DNA from: Gigaspora rosea | Lineage: Eukaryota; Glomeromycota; Glomeromycetes; Diversisporales; Gigasporaceae | Direction: 5' to 3' | DNA length: 64,000 nt | Assembly: GCA_003550325.1 (NCBI GenBank) | Contig: QKWP01000006.1 | Coordinates: 291,612-355,611, forward strand | Shown: positions 1 through 11,251 of the stretch, piece after piece | Layout: every line of letters begins with the position of its first letter | Position numbering within the stretch: the stretch's first letter is position 1 | The notes under the pieces: model-generated | What the model saw: the letters and a program-made list of their open reading frames with translations, nothing else | Database searches by the model: none | What the model was told of the DNA's origin: nothing | Program-made: the position numbers and the translations under genes

Positions 1-307
1 ATCAAATCAAATTGCAGAACCCTAACAATGACAATGTCAAACCTTTAATCCTTAACTAGAAATTGTTCAGCTCTAAATAATTGGAGCTTATCCTGACCAG
101 GGAATTGTTGAACCAGTAATTCATTAAAAAGAAATAAATTTTGCAAAAGAAAATTTAGAAGAAATAAATTTAGACAGAAATTTAGACAAATTAGCAGATA
201 TATAGAGAGAAATAAACTATTAGGAAGAACCAGAAGAAGAAGAAGTACACTCTGAACCTGAATCAGAAGGAACTATAGAAAACAAAAAAGCAGAACCAGA
301 ATTAAAC

Positions 308-1345
308 ATAGAAGATCAAGCTTTATGAGATACTGCTACTGCTATGACTGTCCTTGCTAATGCCCTTGGGCGTGGTGATGAAAAATCCTTTATTAAAATA
401 GACTATTATCATGTGATGGAACTCAGGACCCTGTTACCTGGGTTGAAAAATTTGAACGAGCTGCTAAGGCTAACCATTAGAGCCCAGCTCGCCAATTGGA
501 ATTGGCCGCTGCCTATATGAAGGACAATGCCCAGGAATAGTTTTCTAGCTTTGCGAATGCCTCTACACATTTTCATCATATTCAGCATGGTCAAAATATT
601 GATGGTAATAATGTCTATAGCTTTACTCACGTGTTTAAAGAAAAGTTCAGTACGACAAACCAAAATGCTACTTGGCAGAAACAGCTTTTCGAAATCAAAC
701 AAGACACAGACACTGTTGATACTTATATTAGTCGCTTCAAGCAATTAAAGGGATGAGTAGACCCTCTAAATGCCTTTCCTGCTGCAGTTATAATACAATT
801 CTTTATTTAGGGACTACGACCTGATTATGCTATAAATATTCAAACTGCTAAACCTGCTGACTTAGTCACTGCTATCACTAAAGCTAGAAAATGAGAAACT
901 GGTCTAATGATAACCTCCGAACATAATGCTAACAATACCAACCAAACCATTGAGTGCCTTACTGAACAAATTGCCAAGCTTAGCATAAATCTTGTTGAAA
1001 AACAAGCTGCTCCTCCTACTGTTACCCCTGTCTACTATACCGACCAAAGCAAGGACTGACTCCAATCCAATGCTAGAAATGCCACATGTTATTATTGTGG
1101 ACAAAAAGAACATTTTATCCAGAATTGTCATATTTGATACTAGAACAACAGGAAGGACTACCAAAGATACCAATCCTGAAGTAGAAGTAGTAAATACTCT
1201 TCTAGAAATAATCAATTCTATAATAGGTCCAGGTCCAGAAACAGAAGCCAATCCAGGAATAGAAATTATAATCACTCTGGATATGACTGATCCAGAAGTC
1301 TAAATCAATCTCGTGATAGATACAGAGATAACTGAAGCAACATTC
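308..1345 (+). pseudogene. Ty3/gypsy gag relic with CCHC zinc knuckle
   Basis: Capsid/nucleocapsid-type polyprotein of an LTR retrotransposon. Around 344-410 the reading is in one frame; after a frameshift near 410 a single frame runs from about 412 to 1345. It reads a gag-like stretch (GTQDPVTWVEKFERAAKAN at about 418), then a CX2CX4HX4C zinc knuckle at 1087-1128 (CYYCGQKEHFIQNC), then an Arg/Ser/Asn-rich tail. That frame is interrupted by in-frame TAG/TGA codons at 478, 538, 754, 808, 892, 1057 and 1135, with more in the tail, yet shows no further frameshift. The stops sit where CAG, TGG or CGA codons would be expected. Non-functional; the 5' LTR is not identifiable and may lie left of the window. 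Confidence 0.82.
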
Positions 1346-1361
1346 TTCTAATCGATCCAGT

Positions 1362-1711
1362 CTCGAAATCGATCATCTACACCCTATTCTTGTAATTTCT
1401 ATACTCTTGACACTACCAATAATTACATCTATGAGCAATTTGAAGCTTTCTTGGTCAATGAATCTATTAGTACTGCTCTCTCTAACTATTTGATTGAAGA
1501 ATCCAAAACTCCTCAGACCCAAACACCTACCTATACTACTTCTGTCAAGTGCAATATTAAACTTAATAGAAAGCCTTACTATGCTGTAATTGATAGTAGT
1601 ACTGCTATAAGCATGATTTCTAGCCAAGTTGTAAAAGGACTTGAATTGAAAATAGAAGCACTTCTTCCAGCCTTATTGTCTCAGCCACTGGACCCTCTGT
1701 CCGACCCCTAG
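1362..1711 (+). pseudogene. Retroviral-type aspartic protease relic (Ty3/gypsy pro)
   Basis: Continues the gag relic in another frame and is open for about 115 codons. It contains a protease-like beta-strand pattern around KPYYAVIDSSTAISMIS (near 1570-1620). The catalytic triplet expected to read Asp-Ser/Thr-Gly reads Asp-Ser-Ser, so the catalytic glycine is lost by one base change. After 1711 the protease continues in a different frame into the next entry. It would have cleaved the gag-pol polyprotein. As it stands it is inactive and unlikely to be expressed as a protein. Confidence 0.7.
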
Positions 1712-1758
1712 ATATAATTAAAAACTTATCTATTAAAATTGAAGGAACCACCATTCCT

Positions 1759-2208
1759 TTGGATATTGAAGTGATGAATGCTACTTCTTATTCATTACTT
1801 TTGGGAAATAACTGGTCCAAAGACTCAAATAAAGAAGTATTATTAGAGAACAGTATATTACAAAGAGCCTTTGAATTAATAGAAGAATTACCATACCAAC
1901 ATAATACTGCCAGAGAAAATGCAATTAAATCCCAAAAGAAACAGAAAGTTAGATTTGACTCCAGAATACAAAAAGAAGAATTTGAAATTGAAAACAAAGT
2001 TTGGATTCAAAGAAAAGACATTGAAGCCTCTCACTCTGCAAAATTTGAAGAGAAAAGAATAGGACCATTTATTGTTAAAGAAAAATTAAATAATGGCGAC
2101 TATAAACTGTATACAATAGATGGAAAAACATTAAAACAGTGCTACAATAGTGATCATCTTGTTAAGTACAATGAGAAACAGAATTGGCAACCTATGATTG
2201 TCATTTAG
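1759..2208 (+). pseudogene. Protease C-terminus joined to integrase C-terminus (pol core deleted)
   Basis: An open 149-codon frame whose first ~20 residues fit the end of a retropepsin (MNATSYSLLLGNNW). The rest fits the C-terminal region of a Ty3/gypsy integrase: a helix ending FELIEELPYQHNTAREN, then KSQKKQKVRFD, then an SH3-like stretch with KVWI, IGPFIV and HLVKY. The reverse transcriptase, RNase H and the integrase catalytic core are absent. The junction lies at about 1815-1855. This is an internal deletion derivative, so it cannot move by itself. The frame remains open with 149 uninterrupted codons, unlike the gag part. Confidence 0.75.
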
Positions 2209-2705
2209 AATTTCTAGAAAGAAATTCTTAAAACGGATGGAAACACAGCCTTAACCCCTTGATGTATTGTGTGCAACAAACAATTTTTTTTTAGAATTTA
2301 AGAATATAGAAAATCAGATTTTTGATTCGTAGAACGTTTGCTACTAAGTAAAGTCGATCAAAATTGCTCCGTTTGAGCTGAAATTTTGACTGTATACCTA
2401 ACGGAAGATTCTGCATCGTTCTTACTAAACTTATCTTAGTATGAAAATGCCTCCAGAACTCGAAATCAACTTGATGGCATTTTTGATCTACAAGAAAATT
2501 TTTGGTCATGTAATTGACGTTCTGAATTTCTAATCACATGATGGACGTTGTGAAATAATTATATAGTTTATTTTTTATTTACCTTTTAGTTTAGCATGTA
2601 CAACAATATTTTTCTATAGATTAGCCACCTTTGTTCTAAAATTAGAATTTCTAAAAACATTTCTTCTTTTTCCTTTTCTCTAAAAACAAAACTTAAATTC
2701 TTTAA
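2209..2705. other. Non-coding stretch after the gypsy relic
   Basis: AT-rich sequence with no supportable gene. It probably holds the 3' end of the preceding retrotransposon, but I see no convincing LTR ends. Confidence 0.4.
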
Positions 2706-3078
2706 ATGGAAACCCCTACACTTCAATCTCAAACCTTAACTGCACTCATAGAACTAGTTAGACAATGGAATTGAGATCCCTTAGCACCAGTGTTAAAGAT
2801 TTGATGTTCCCAGTGTTCCCAGAAACATTTAAAAAAATTTAGGAACACTAAATTTAGAATTTATGTTCCCTATCAGGAACAAAGTGGGAACATAAAAGTT
2901 ATAATTTGTGTTCCCTATAAAGATAGTTTTTTTGCATGTGAGTGAGAGAGAGAAAGAGGGAGAAAAAGATTGGAGAGTGAGAGAGTGAGAGTGAGAGTGA
3001 AAGAGTGAGAGTGAGAGTAAGTGTGAGTGAGTGAGATTGAGAGTGAGTGAGAGTGAGTGAGAGTGAGTGAGTGGGAGT

Positions 3079-3115
<37 letters not shown>

Positions 3116-3796
3116 TTAGCTATAGGAACATTAAAAATTTTTTGGGAACATAAATTTAATATTTTATGTTCCCAAAAAACAAAAAAAAATTTTAAATCTT
3201 TTTCACTACTTAGCACAACATAATGGTCTTGTAATTACAGAAAATTTGGTTACAGTAACCAATGGGACTAAATTTTACTTTCTTTACAGTTTCCTACAGA
3301 AATTATAGAACAAACCCAGAATTATTCTGAAAATAATGAACCAGAAATATTTAACGATGAAGTAATATTCACACTTGAACCAGTTAATCCAACAGAAACT
3401 AACAATGCTGACCCAGACTCAAAATCAGAAGTTACAATGGCTGCAATAATGAAAGACTTAAATGAAGAATGACCAAATACTCCTTTTCAAGCAGAACCTC
3501 TTTTAACTTTCACTTGGAAAGACCAAGCTAACGAAATTAGTAATCGATTTAGCCAGGAGATTCGTGGAAGCCAGAGAGAAAAACAAGTTAGGACTCTTGA
3601 AACTTGTTATTACTTAGAAAAACTTTTAGAGAAATTTCAAAATAATTCCAAAGTCTTTAAGGAAATGAAGAACCTTTTTAAAGTCTCTCTTGAAAAAGAA
3701 GAGCTGATAATTTATAAAAAGAAGCAAAACAGATATATCAACTTTTCCACCACTGAGACCCCTCCTTGCTCTATTGAACACAGTATATTTCTTTAA
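2706..3796 (+). pseudogene. Second retroelement gag-like relic, split by an insert
   Basis: A start-like segment begins at 2706 (METPTLQSQTL), has a TGA after about 22 codons, and is cut at about 2803. After the insert described next, a frame is open from 3272 to the TAA at 3794-3796, broken only by a TGA at 3470-3472. The product is acidic at first (SENNEPEIFNDE), then rich in Lys/Glu helices (EKQVRTLETCYYLEKLLEKF), with no zinc knuckle. A possible 3' splice site (ctttacag) precedes it. I do not recognise the family with certainty. A gag or accessory ORF of an LTR or DIRS-like element is the best guess, given the adjacent gypsy relic. Confidence 0.4.
2806..3196. repeat. TGTTCCC inverted-repeat insert with GA/GTGAGA microsatellite
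   Basis: Both ends carry the word TGTTCCC and its complement GGGAACA several times (2810-2925 and 3123-3175). Between them at about 2937-3114 is a purine-only microsatellite of gagaga, gtgaga and gagtga units. The Ser/Leu-rich minus-strand frame across it is an artefact of the repeat. Confidence 0.6.
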
Positions 3797-3922
3797 ACAA
3801 TTTAACTCGGTTAACGACTGATAAGTCTGAAAAGTTATTAGATCTGAAAACTCACAGAGTTTATTCTTAATGGGGATAAAAATGTTATAGAATAGGTTTC
3901 TTATTAGATACAGAGTAAAGCG

Positions 3923-4122
3923 AAGTTTTACAGTTTTATAGTTTTACAGTTTTACAGTTTTACAGTTTTACAGTTTTACAGTTTTAAGTTTTATAGTTTT
4001 ACAGTTTTACAGTTTTACAGTTTTACAGTTTTACAGTTTTTATAGTTTTACAGTTTTACAGTTTTACAGTTTTACAGTTTTACAGTTTTACAGTTTTATA
4101 GTTTTATAGTTTTATAGTTTTA
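3923..4122. repeat. 8-bp tandem array, unit TTTTACAG
   Basis: About 24 copies of an 8-bp unit, with a minority TTTTATAG variant (one C-to-T change) clustered at the ends and near the middle. No gene on either strand. Confidence 0.9.
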
Positions 4123-4444
4123 CAGAATTATTATCTTTATATTTTATATTATTATTTTATTACTCGCTTGAAAGATATATAAACTCTAGCTTTCTGCCTT
4201 CTACACAGTAGCTTTTTAGCTTAGACTCAGATTCCCCTTCTCCTCCCTCTAACACTTAAAATATTTATATCTCTTGAATATTATTATCTAAATAAATAAA
4301 ATATATTTTTGCAAATAAATATACTCTTGTTAATTAATAAATATAAACTAAACTGGTCTAGTAAAGTAAATATTCCACTTCCACACTGCTTTATATCTTC
4401 TCTGACCATTATAAGATCCCTGTCGCTATGTGCTATGTTGCAAG
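4123..4444. other. AT-rich spacer
   Basis: Nothing recognisable apart from the outermost, decayed edge of the palindrome that follows. Confidence 0.4.
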
Positions 4445-5545
4445 TACTATATCAGTCATATGATTTGTTACAGTTTTTTGGACCATATTTTTTTTATATA
4501 TAAAATTATACAAAAAATATATAAAATTACTATAAACTTGTTAGCCAAGATTAGTTTCAACCTACATGTTAATTTAAAATTAAATTTTGCGATTATATTG
4601 AGCAAAAGAAGGAGAATAAACTTACCTTTTCTGCTAAGTTACTGTTCTGCTATTTTGGCACAAAACGAAAATGTAACTTCGCCAAAAACAAATATTTAAC
4701 AATTTTAAAATAATGAGTATATGTAAAATCATGCCCTGAACAACTTTACTTAGGCGATCGAAGTAGGTTACCTTGTAAGAAAAATAGGTTACCTATGTAC
4801 TCAAGTGAAATTTTTTGAGTTATAAATATAAACCATCTTTTTTTATCAAGGTAACCTACTTTGGGCGCTTAAGCAAATTTGTTCAGCATGCAATTATACT
4901 TGTATTTAAGGCCAAAACGCGTTTTTTCGGTCATTTACTAGGTGAAAAATGGGGTTGAAGTTAGAAAAAAATTTTTTTTCTAAAAAATGTTTTTCTAACA
5001 AATTGGTTTAAAAAAATTTTTTTTCTAACTTCAACCCCATTTTTCACCTAGCAAATGGCCAAAAAAACGCATTTTGACTTTAATTACAAGTGAAATTGCA
5101 TGCTGAACAACTTTGCTTAAGCGCCCAAAGTAGGTTATCTTAATAAAAAAAGTGGGTTTATATTTAAAAACAAAAAATTTCACTTTAATACATAGGTAAC
5201 CATTTTTCTTACAAGGTAACCTACTTCGGTTGCCTAAGTAAAGTTGTTCAGGGCATTAATTTACATATATTATTGTCTTAAAATTATCAAATATTTGTTT
5301 TTGGCGATGTTACATTTTCGTTTTGTGCCAAAATGGCAGAACAGTAACTTGGCAGAAAAGGTAAGTTTATTCTCCTTCTTTTGCTTTATATAATCGCAAA
5401 TTTTAATTTTAAATTAATATGTAGGTTGAAACTAATCTTGGCTAACAAGTTTATAGTAATTTTATATGTTTTTTATATAATTTTATATATAAAAAATTTA
5501 CACGTAACATATCATGTTACTGATATTGAAAGCTATAGTCGTTTG
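4445..5545. repeat. Nested ~1.1-kb palindrome (fold-back element)
   Basis: The left arm (about 4445-4980) and right arm (about 5010-5545) are inverted copies. Paired positions sum to about 9989; for example GGGG at 4951-4954 pairs with CCCC at 5035-5038. The central spacer is only about 30 bp. Each arm contains a smaller inverted repeat of its own: 4731-4775 against 4850-4900 on the left (words AAGTAGGTTACCTT and AAGGTAACCTACTT), and 5098-5145 against 5205-5255 on the right. Identity falls towards the outer ends. Short frames here are not conserved between arms. It resembles a fold-back/MITE-type element or a duplicated MITE in head-to-head orientation. Confidence 0.88.
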
Positions 5546-6446
5546 TCTATAGTGATTTTCATATGTAATTTGTGTCACAGAATTTTATATAGTTGACCAA
5601 TTGTTTACGATGATATCTTGCTATCCACTGGCCGATTTGAATGATCTAACCACTATTGAATATGTCTCGACGAGCTCTACAACTTTCAATTAGTAGATAT
5701 GTATTGTTAACTTCATAAGAAAAAAATTTTATATAAAAGAACACAACTTTCACTATTCTCCTGTTGACAGAATGATTATCAATTAATATTTGTTTCTAGT
5801 TTAGCATGACTGCATCGCGCAGCTACTATATACAACAAGATATTATTATTATTATTATTTTTTACTGATTTTTTTTTTAATTTTGGTTTTTTTTTAAATT
5901 TTTTTATTTTTTTAATTTTTTTATTGTTTCTTTTTTTTAATTTTTTTATTTTTTCTTATTGTTTTTTTAGAGCGTTTATTTTTGGTGTGGAGTGCACCAT
6001 GTGCAGAGTCCAAAATTCTGGTCGGATATGTTAGAATGCATAAGAATTATGGTAGGCTTGATCGGAATCAATCAATTTTACTTGGGCCCAGTATTACTAT
6101 AAAAATTTCGCTTCAAATAATTATTGACCAATAAATGGTTATAGTTTAAGTAATGTAAACAAAAATGTCTCAAAGCTTCTCTTTTATCAAAAAAGGCCTA
6201 TTTCTTAAAAGTTTAAGTTTTCCTTGAGCAATTTTACTATATTATAACCTAACCTAAATCCTAACTGATCACGTGAAGCAAAATTTTTATGCATAGCAAT
6301 ATAGGAATCATAACCTACAAATCGACTAATAAAATTACAAGTTCTATATTTCAGTAAAATTTATAAGTAAGGCTATTGTATAATAAGCATTCCAAAATAT
6401 GTAATGCAATAAATATTAGTATATAACAGATTAATATGCTAACATA
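5546..6446. other. AT-rich intergenic DNA with poly-T block
   Basis: No supportable gene. A T-rich low-complexity block runs at about 5840-5970. Confidence 0.5.
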
Positions 6447-6720
6447 GGGGCATTCATAAATAACATAATGTACTCCTCATAGTAGCACTTGACCCCTCTA
6501 CTATATAAAAAAATTTTCAAAATCTGTATGTTTATATATAAAATTTTACAAAACCTTGAATATATTGTGATACAGTGATCCGATTTGGACAATTTAGATA
6601 CTATTCGATTCATCTCAGTGAGACAAATCCAATGATACCAAAATCATTTTATTTGGATTACGATCAATAGTTATTCACAAAAAACTATTAATTTTATAGT
6701 AATATTATAAGAAAACATAA
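6447..6720 (-). mobile_element. Partial copy of the TTA-TSD inverted-repeat element
   Basis: The reverse complement matches the right half of the complete element at 61499-62543. The terminal ggggcattcataaataac, the phrase on both sides of a CCCCTCTACTATATAAA block, and a block ending in ttataagaaaacataat are all shared. The copy stops at 6720, where the pogo-like terminal repeat begins. Confidence 0.7.
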
Positions 6721-7172
6721 TACAGTCATACCTCCATACAATCACCCCCCATATAGTCACAAACTCTATATAGTCATATGATTTTGTGCGGTCATTTTTT
6801 TAATATTAATAATACCTTTATATAATCACTATAATAGTGTAATCACTATCACCATTTTTTAGAGATTTTTTTAGTTGATTTATTAGAAAAAATACCTCTT
6901 TATAATCACAATTTTTTATTGGTTATTAAACACTTCATTGTGATTGGCTAGTTAAAAAATGCATAGTAATCATCATTATGCATACAAAAAATATCCCACT
7001 TACTATTGCAATAACTTATAATAGCGAAGCAGTAATATAATGCAAGCAAGCTAGCCAAATTCTGTAATAACTTATCATGCCTAATCAAGGATGCATTTGA
7101 AAGAGGATAAGTACGTACGTACATATGAACATAATTTACTTGTAATAAATTGCCTAACCAGGCCAGTATTAG

Positions 7173-7235
7173 TAATGCCTAACAAAATGACAACCTTATA
7201 GTTTTGTCAGGTTTCGTCATTTTATCAGGTATCAC
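7173..7235. mobile_element. Short palindromic MITE of the GATGC..TGACGAAA type
   Basis: The ends taatgcctaac and caggtatcac, with internal GTTTCGTCA-type words, relate this to the elements at 33905-34027 and 45033-46188. No clear TSD. Confidence 0.45.
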
Positions 7236-7499
7236 TAACTAGTGCTAGGTGAAACATTCATCGCAATATAAACAAAGTTTCGCACTGCTTTGTGGTAACC
7301 TAAAACTTCATACAAAGATGGCCTGCTTATGCAATATGAAAAACACTGGCTAATGTGAGTTCGATAGCGATACCTGGCACAATAAAATTCTATTTTTGGT
7401 GCATATTCCATCTTAGTTTATTCATCTATTGCACTGATGTATCCAGTATATTAATAATAAAAATTATTTAGCAATACATATTAGCTGTATCATGTACAT

Positions 7500-8212
7500 T
7501 GTTATCCTATATCCACTTCTTCAAAGATATTAGGTAACTAGAGTGATCTTAGACAGTGAACACTTTGTGTAACTTCAAACTTTGTTACTGTGGTATATCT
7601 AAGTCAGTATGGCGTTTTTAAGAAAACTTTACAAAGAAGATTTAAGGCAATTTGCAATTACGAAAGAGGCTACAATTAAAAGTATATGAGGATACTAATA
7701 ACTGTTTGATTTGTGTAGTTAATAGTTGTTTTTATTATTGAAAGAGTATGAAGACTCGATGTTGAACTTGAGGTCCACATCGGCCGCTTTTATACTTTTT
7801 GAAATTTTACAAATGTAACGGTCAATATCTTTTACATGTGTAATATATACTATAACTATTATTAATAAAATATATAGTATAACTAGTATAAATATAATAT
7901 ATGTAATAAATAATATATATGTAATAAATAAAATATCTAGAATATAAGCTATAAATATGACATCTTTTAGATATGTCAGATCTACGATTTTTGTCCGCAG
8001 CAATCGCCTAGCCAATCAGATCGTTGGTTTATTAATAAGTATAGGAGTAAATATTTGACAACTCCTATCTTGGCAACCAGAGGTCGTACAGGGACTTACT
8101 ATAGCTTATTCGAACCGTTTCATCGCGCTGAGTCGAATGGTGGTTGTTTCATCGAATTTGGATCACTGGTTCAAACGTTATGTCCGTTTTTGTGATATTT
8201 TACAGGTTAACA
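7500..8212. mobile_element. Solo LTR, copy 1 (713 bp, TSD ACAT)
   Basis: Begins TGTTATCC and ends GGTTAACA, the TG..CA form of LTRs. It is flanked by ACAT at 7496-7499 and 8213-8216. It is about 80-90 percent alike to 11252-11952 along its whole length. No internal retroelement genes lie next to it, so it is a solo LTR left by recombination. On the minus strand it holds a 98-codon frame (7719-8015) that is also open in copy 2. Confidence 0.82.
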
Positions 8213-8317
8213 ACATGCAGTACGCCTTTTTCCTGGCGGTACCCAAATAAGGGTTAACTGAGTACAAAATTAACTAAAATTAGAAAAGAAATATTTGACC
8301 CAATATCGATAATTATT

Positions 8318-8543
8318 GTCAGGGATGATGCTGAAATCAGATGATGCTGAAATTTGGGGTCTTGATTTGAAACTATAAGCCTTGCTAAAATCCACATATA
8401 CTCTTTAAATATCAAATCTACACCCAAACCTTACCCTAACCTTATAAGACAAAAATGAAAAAAACACCCCAAAAAAATTTTAAAATTTCATATCAAAATA
8501 GATCAAAATTTCAGGATCATCTGATTTCAGCACCATCTCCGAC
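8318..8543. mobile_element. MITE with GTCRSGGATGATG ends and 7-bp TSD AATTATT
   Basis: The ends gtcagggatgatgctgaaat and its near complement atttcagcaccatctccgac form TIRs. They are flanked by AATTATT at 8311-8317 and 8544-8550. Same family as 39045-40353 and 62905-63121. No coding capacity. Confidence 0.85.
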
Positions 8544-8727
8544 AATTATTAATATCCATATATGCTGATATGCATTTGGTACGTGTAAACAAATTTAAAC
8601 AACTAGCTTTTTCCTGTACCAATATTTAAATACTTGCCTTTCGAAAAAAATCCTTGATAAATTTTTTCCTTTATGATGTTTTGAAAAAGTTCGATATAAA
8701 AGTAGTTTATGTTTTGCTTCTAATATC

Positions 8728-8990
8728 AGAGACGCTGCTGGAACAGATGAAACTGGTCTTCACTATTTGCGTGAAGATGGAGTTGGTAAAGATGAAAAAA
8801 AAGCCTTTGAATATTTTAAAAAAGCTGCAGATATGGGTGATGCTAGTGCAATTTCACATATAGGTGACTGGTTATCGAAATGGAATCGGAGTACCGAGAG
8901 ATATACAGCGGGCTAATTCTAAATTTAAATTGTTATTCATTATTAATATGAAAAATCAAAAAATAATGACAAGAAGAAGTACGGGTGTGA
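8728..8990 (+). pseudogene. Sel1-like repeat fragment
   Basis: The reading starting at about 8731 gives GLHYLREDGVGKDEKKAF, then EYFKKAADMGDASAI, which fits the Sel1-like repeat pattern (G..Y..G.GV.KD..KA..YF.KAA..G...A). A frameshift near 8870 moves the next unit (NGIGVPRDIQRA) to another frame, ending soon after. Sel1 repeats form alpha-helical solenoids that act as adaptors, and large families occur in AM fungi. Only about one and a half repeats survive, without a start or any partner domain. It lies inside the pogo-like element. Confidence 0.7.
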
Positions 8991-10402
8991 GAATATTAAG
9001 GAACAATTATGGATAAAAATGCTAAATAGCATATATGCATGGCACGAGTCAAATGTTAGAATGTGCTGGAATGAAAACAAGATCATTGCGACAAAAATCA
9101 AGTTCATTATAGTAAAAAATTTTTTTTTAAATCCAGTTTTGCTATTGCTGTGTGTAAGCTTACCTTTATCATTATTAGCTTTGCCTGCTGTGGGTCAAAT
9201 TTTTTTGTAAGCTTTACTATAAGCCAATTTTAATTTGCTACAAGTAAAGCTTCCTATAATTAAAATTTACAATTTTTCATAAAAATATAAATTTTTAAGT
9301 TTAAAAATATCAGATAAAAGAGCAAGGATGACTGTTAGTAACAGTTTAAAAATATCGAATAAAAGAACAAGAACAGCTATTAGTGACAGTTTAAAAAAAA
9401 ATTTTGTAAATATAGCAATAAATTTTTGAATAAGACACACTTAAGTATTGCACAATACTTTAATCAAAAGGATTCGATATTAAATCTTGATTGTTCAACC
9501 ATTACAAAAATTTTAAAAGAAAAGAACAAATGGTTGACAATTGGTGACAATAATGTAACACAACTATTTTTCACTACAAAAAAGTTAAATTTCCTTTATT
9601 AGACAAAGCCATGCAGCTATGGGTCAAGCAGATTTTAGATAGTAAAATGATTTTGACAAAAGCAATCATTAAAGAAAAGGTAAATTTTTTTGCCCAGGCA
9701 CTAGGTTTACCGGATAATGCATTAAAATTTTCCAATGGTTGGGTTCTGAAATTCAAAAAAAGAAATAACCTGTGAAACTATCGGTTATATGGGGAAGCCA
9801 ATAGCACGCCATTAGAATTGCTTCCTGAACAAAATAATTGAAAAATATACTCTAAATAACATTTTTAATGCAGATGAAACAGCCTATTTTTTCACATGGC
9901 ACTGCATCAAACCCTCGCAATACAACCACAATCAGAATGAAAAAGGTTTTTTTAATTGTTATAAACTCAAGCTGGAACTAATAAAGAGTTTCAGAATTAA
10001 AGCATAGGATCTAATTTATAATAATAGCTAATTTATTTTTTATTTCTGAAATAGAAATTTTTTAATTCTGAAATCTCATTAGTTAATTGATATTTCTGAA
10101 ATAGAAATTTTTTTAATTCTAAAACCTCATTAGTTAATTGATTTAATTATAACTTATTACATTATTTTTAGGATCGTGCATGTATTACTGTTATGTTAGC
10201 CACAAATGCGGCTGGAACTAAAAAGTTAAAACCACTAGTAATTGGATTATCTATTGAACCTAGAGCATTAGTTTGTTTGAATTATGATGCCTTACCTGTA
10301 ACATATCATTTAAATTTAAAGGCTTGGATGCAAATTGATATCTTCTGTGAATAGCTCTCAAAGCATAATGAAAAATTTCAATTAGAAAACTGAAAAATTT
10401 TA

Positions 10403-10924
10403 TTGCTAGTTGATAGCGCAAGGTATCATTATAATCCTAATGATGATAGTGGTCAAGGTACTTTAGAACAAGATGAAGAATTGTGTAGTAATGAAGAGTC
10501 AAGTAAAAAATCAGAAAGCGAAGAGTTTGAAGATGAGGAATTCGAAAGCAAGGAATTAGAAAGTGAGGAATTAGAAGATGAGGAATTAGAAAGTGAGGAA
10601 TTAGAAGATGAGGAATTAGAAGGCGAAGAATTAGAGGAAGCAAGTTCATCCAAAACTCTGCATACTCAACAAGGCTGTTCAAGATTGAATGCCAGTAATA
10701 TTAATAAACAAAAAGGGCAAGATTCTCCTTGTTTTTGTGGTTGTGGTTGTGGTTTTGGTCGAGCTCGTGGTCATGCTTGTGGTCATGCTCATGGTCAGGT
10801 TTCTCAGCATAGCAAGGGTCGTCACAGCACTGGTCGCCCCTATAAAATCCCAGATTTTTCTGATATTCGTTTAACAAATATCCAGATAGAGTTTCTACTA
10901 CCCAAAACTACGGCTCACCTTTAG
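10403..10924 (+). pseudogene. Longest open piece of the transposase: acidic repeat plus Cys/Gly/His-rich segment
   Basis: A 173-codon open frame starting inside the second DDE motif (LVDSARYHYNPND). Residues about 28-75 are an acidic tandem repeat of the form LE(D/S)EE, encoded by near-identical 15-bp units. Residues about 105-135 alternate Cys, Gly, His, Arg and Ala (CFCGCGCGFGRARGHACGH). It ends KIPDFSDIRLTNIQIEFLLP and HL before TAG at 10922. The family normally continues here with Gln-Pro, so TAG may be a changed CAG. The Met at 10403 is internal and not a real start. Confidence 0.6.
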
Positions 10925-11251
10925 CCGATGAATGCGGGGATAATCTATAGCTTCAAAGCAAAATATAAAAAAAAGTATATCCAGCATGTAATAAATCAGT
11001 ATGAAAGAGGGGAAGACTTAAGCTTAAGAAAGTAAGAACATATTATCATTTACCACTACATACTATACCTGGTATAATAGATAATTTTAAAGTACAATTT
11101 ATGTATATATGCATAACATGCAAAATTGCATTATACGGCTATAGTATGCAGTAATAAAAAATTTCATTTTAAAAACATTACACCATATTTACCTTTTTTA
11201 CGAAGGCTTATTACTTTATTTACAAATTAAATCTAGTGATGTGCATTCTAT

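Noticed and set aside
308-1345. Alternative genetic code reading TAG/TGA as sense
   Set aside because: The intact BTB-TLDc and CBM14 genes use a standard code, ending in TAA and TGA; decay of a retroelement explains the stops.
2899-3216. Ser/Leu-rich 105-codon frame
   Set aside because: Product of the GA/GTGAGA microsatellite.
7719-8015. 98-codon minus frame as a bona fide gene
   Set aside because: Lies wholly inside a solo LTR and is made of an AT-rich periodic repeat; kept only as an observation.
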